A stretch of 14,702 nucleotides of DNA, taken from positions 1-14,702 of the forward strand of contig JAEZSL010000298.1 of the NCBI GenBank assembly GCA_023443925.1, written 5' to 3'. This DNA is from Bacillota bacterium (GTDB lineage: Bacteria; Bacillota_A; Clostridia; Lachnospirales; Lachnospiraceae). The notes under the pieces are model-generated. The model was not told the origin of the DNA. It searched no databases and worked only from the letters and a program-made list of their open reading frames with translations. Position numbers and translations under genes: made by a program. Below are positions 14,425 through 14,702 of the stretch, in pieces (within the stretch, counting starts at the first letter, position 1; every line of letters starts with the position of its first letter).

Positions 14425-14702
14425 TTATTCTTTAATGGCACCTATCATAACTCCCTGATTAAAGTACTTCTGTAAAAACGGATACAGACACATAATCGGT
14501 ATGGTTGAGATAACGATAGACGCATATTTCATCATATCAGACAATCTGCGAAGCTCGGAGGCCATTTCCCCGGACGCGGCTCCAAGAAGTGACTGATTTG
14601 ATATCAAGATTCTGCGAAGCAGTAACTGTAATGGCTGTAAGTTTTCGTTCTGCAAATAAATCAGGGCGTTAAACCACGAATTCCATATACCTACTGCCGT
14701 CC
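14425..14702 (-). CDS. Carbohydrate ABC transporter permease, MalG/LplC-like (5' end outside window)
   Basis: Only the last ~92 codons are in the window; the frame is open through 14702. The visible part starts TAVGIWNSWFNALIYLQNEN, then LQPLQLLLRRILI, a membrane segment MKYASIVISTIPIMCLYPFL and the ending KYFNQGVMIGAIKE. This is the signature C-terminus of MalG/YtcP-type inner-membrane subunits, where LYPFLQKYFxxGxxxGAxKG is nearly invariant. The internal methionine at 14655 is not the real start. It pairs with a second permease, presumably encoded just to the right, and with the binding protein that follows 18 bases later. Confidence 0.93.
   Translation of the reverse strand, partial: TAVGIWNSWFNALIYLQNENLQPLQLLLRRILISNQSLLGAASGEMASELRRLSDMMKYASIVISTIPIMCLYPFLQKYFNQGVMIGAIKE

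Noticed and set aside
14425..14655. The 76-codon ORF starting at 14655 as a complete gene.
   Set aside because: The same frame continues upstream to the window edge with family-typical permease sequence, so the methionine is internal.

Overview
The window looks like chromosomal DNA of a low-GC, spore-forming-type anaerobic Firmicute, most likely a Lachnospiraceae/Clostridium relative. The reasons are strong AGGAGG ribosome sites, TTG starts, sigma-A promoters with TATAAT boxes, a lysine riboswitch ahead of dapA, a stalk-domain cell-wall amidase, a GldF/GldG-type ABC system and a small Hol_Tox-like peptide. Every convincing gene lies on the minus strand, so transcription runs from high to low coordinates.

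Right end (14702 to about 12520): the C-terminal end of a carbohydrate ABC permease is followed 18 bases later by a lipoprotein solute-binding protein. A T-rich stretch and a long inverted repeat (12532-12622) close this operon. A membrane-anchored beta-helix glycoside hydrolase resembling GH87 alpha-1,3-glucanases follows (10324-12312), behind a structured-looking leader. Together they suggest breakdown of an external polysaccharide and uptake of the products.

Middle (about 10100 to 7236): a 228-bp fold-back element that looks like a MITE, plus short ~24-bp tandem repeats, sits upstream of a near-consensus promoter. That promoter drives a lysine riboswitch with its terminator, then dapA and, after an internal promoter, dapB. 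These are the first two committed steps of lysine/diaminopimelate synthesis. A branched hairpin with a U6 tail ends the unit.

Left half (7105 to 1): a 905-residue exported N-acetylmuramoyl-L-alanine amidase is followed by a small-gene island. The island has a promoter, a leader hairpin, a 47-codon ORF and a 33-residue Hol_Tox-like membrane peptide. Finally, a strong promoter and a 19-bp perfect inverted repeat precede a three-gene ABC export operon: ATPase, ABC-2 permease and a GldG-like subunit that runs off the left edge. dapA/dapB and the amidase all concern peptidoglycan (DAP supply and wall cleavage).

The least ordinary parts are the toxin-like island (3830-4287), the fold-back element (9849-10076), the operator-like palindrome of the ABC operon, and the leader upstream of the glycosidase. 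Nothing here by itself proves an undescribed system. The small-gene island is the best candidate for one.
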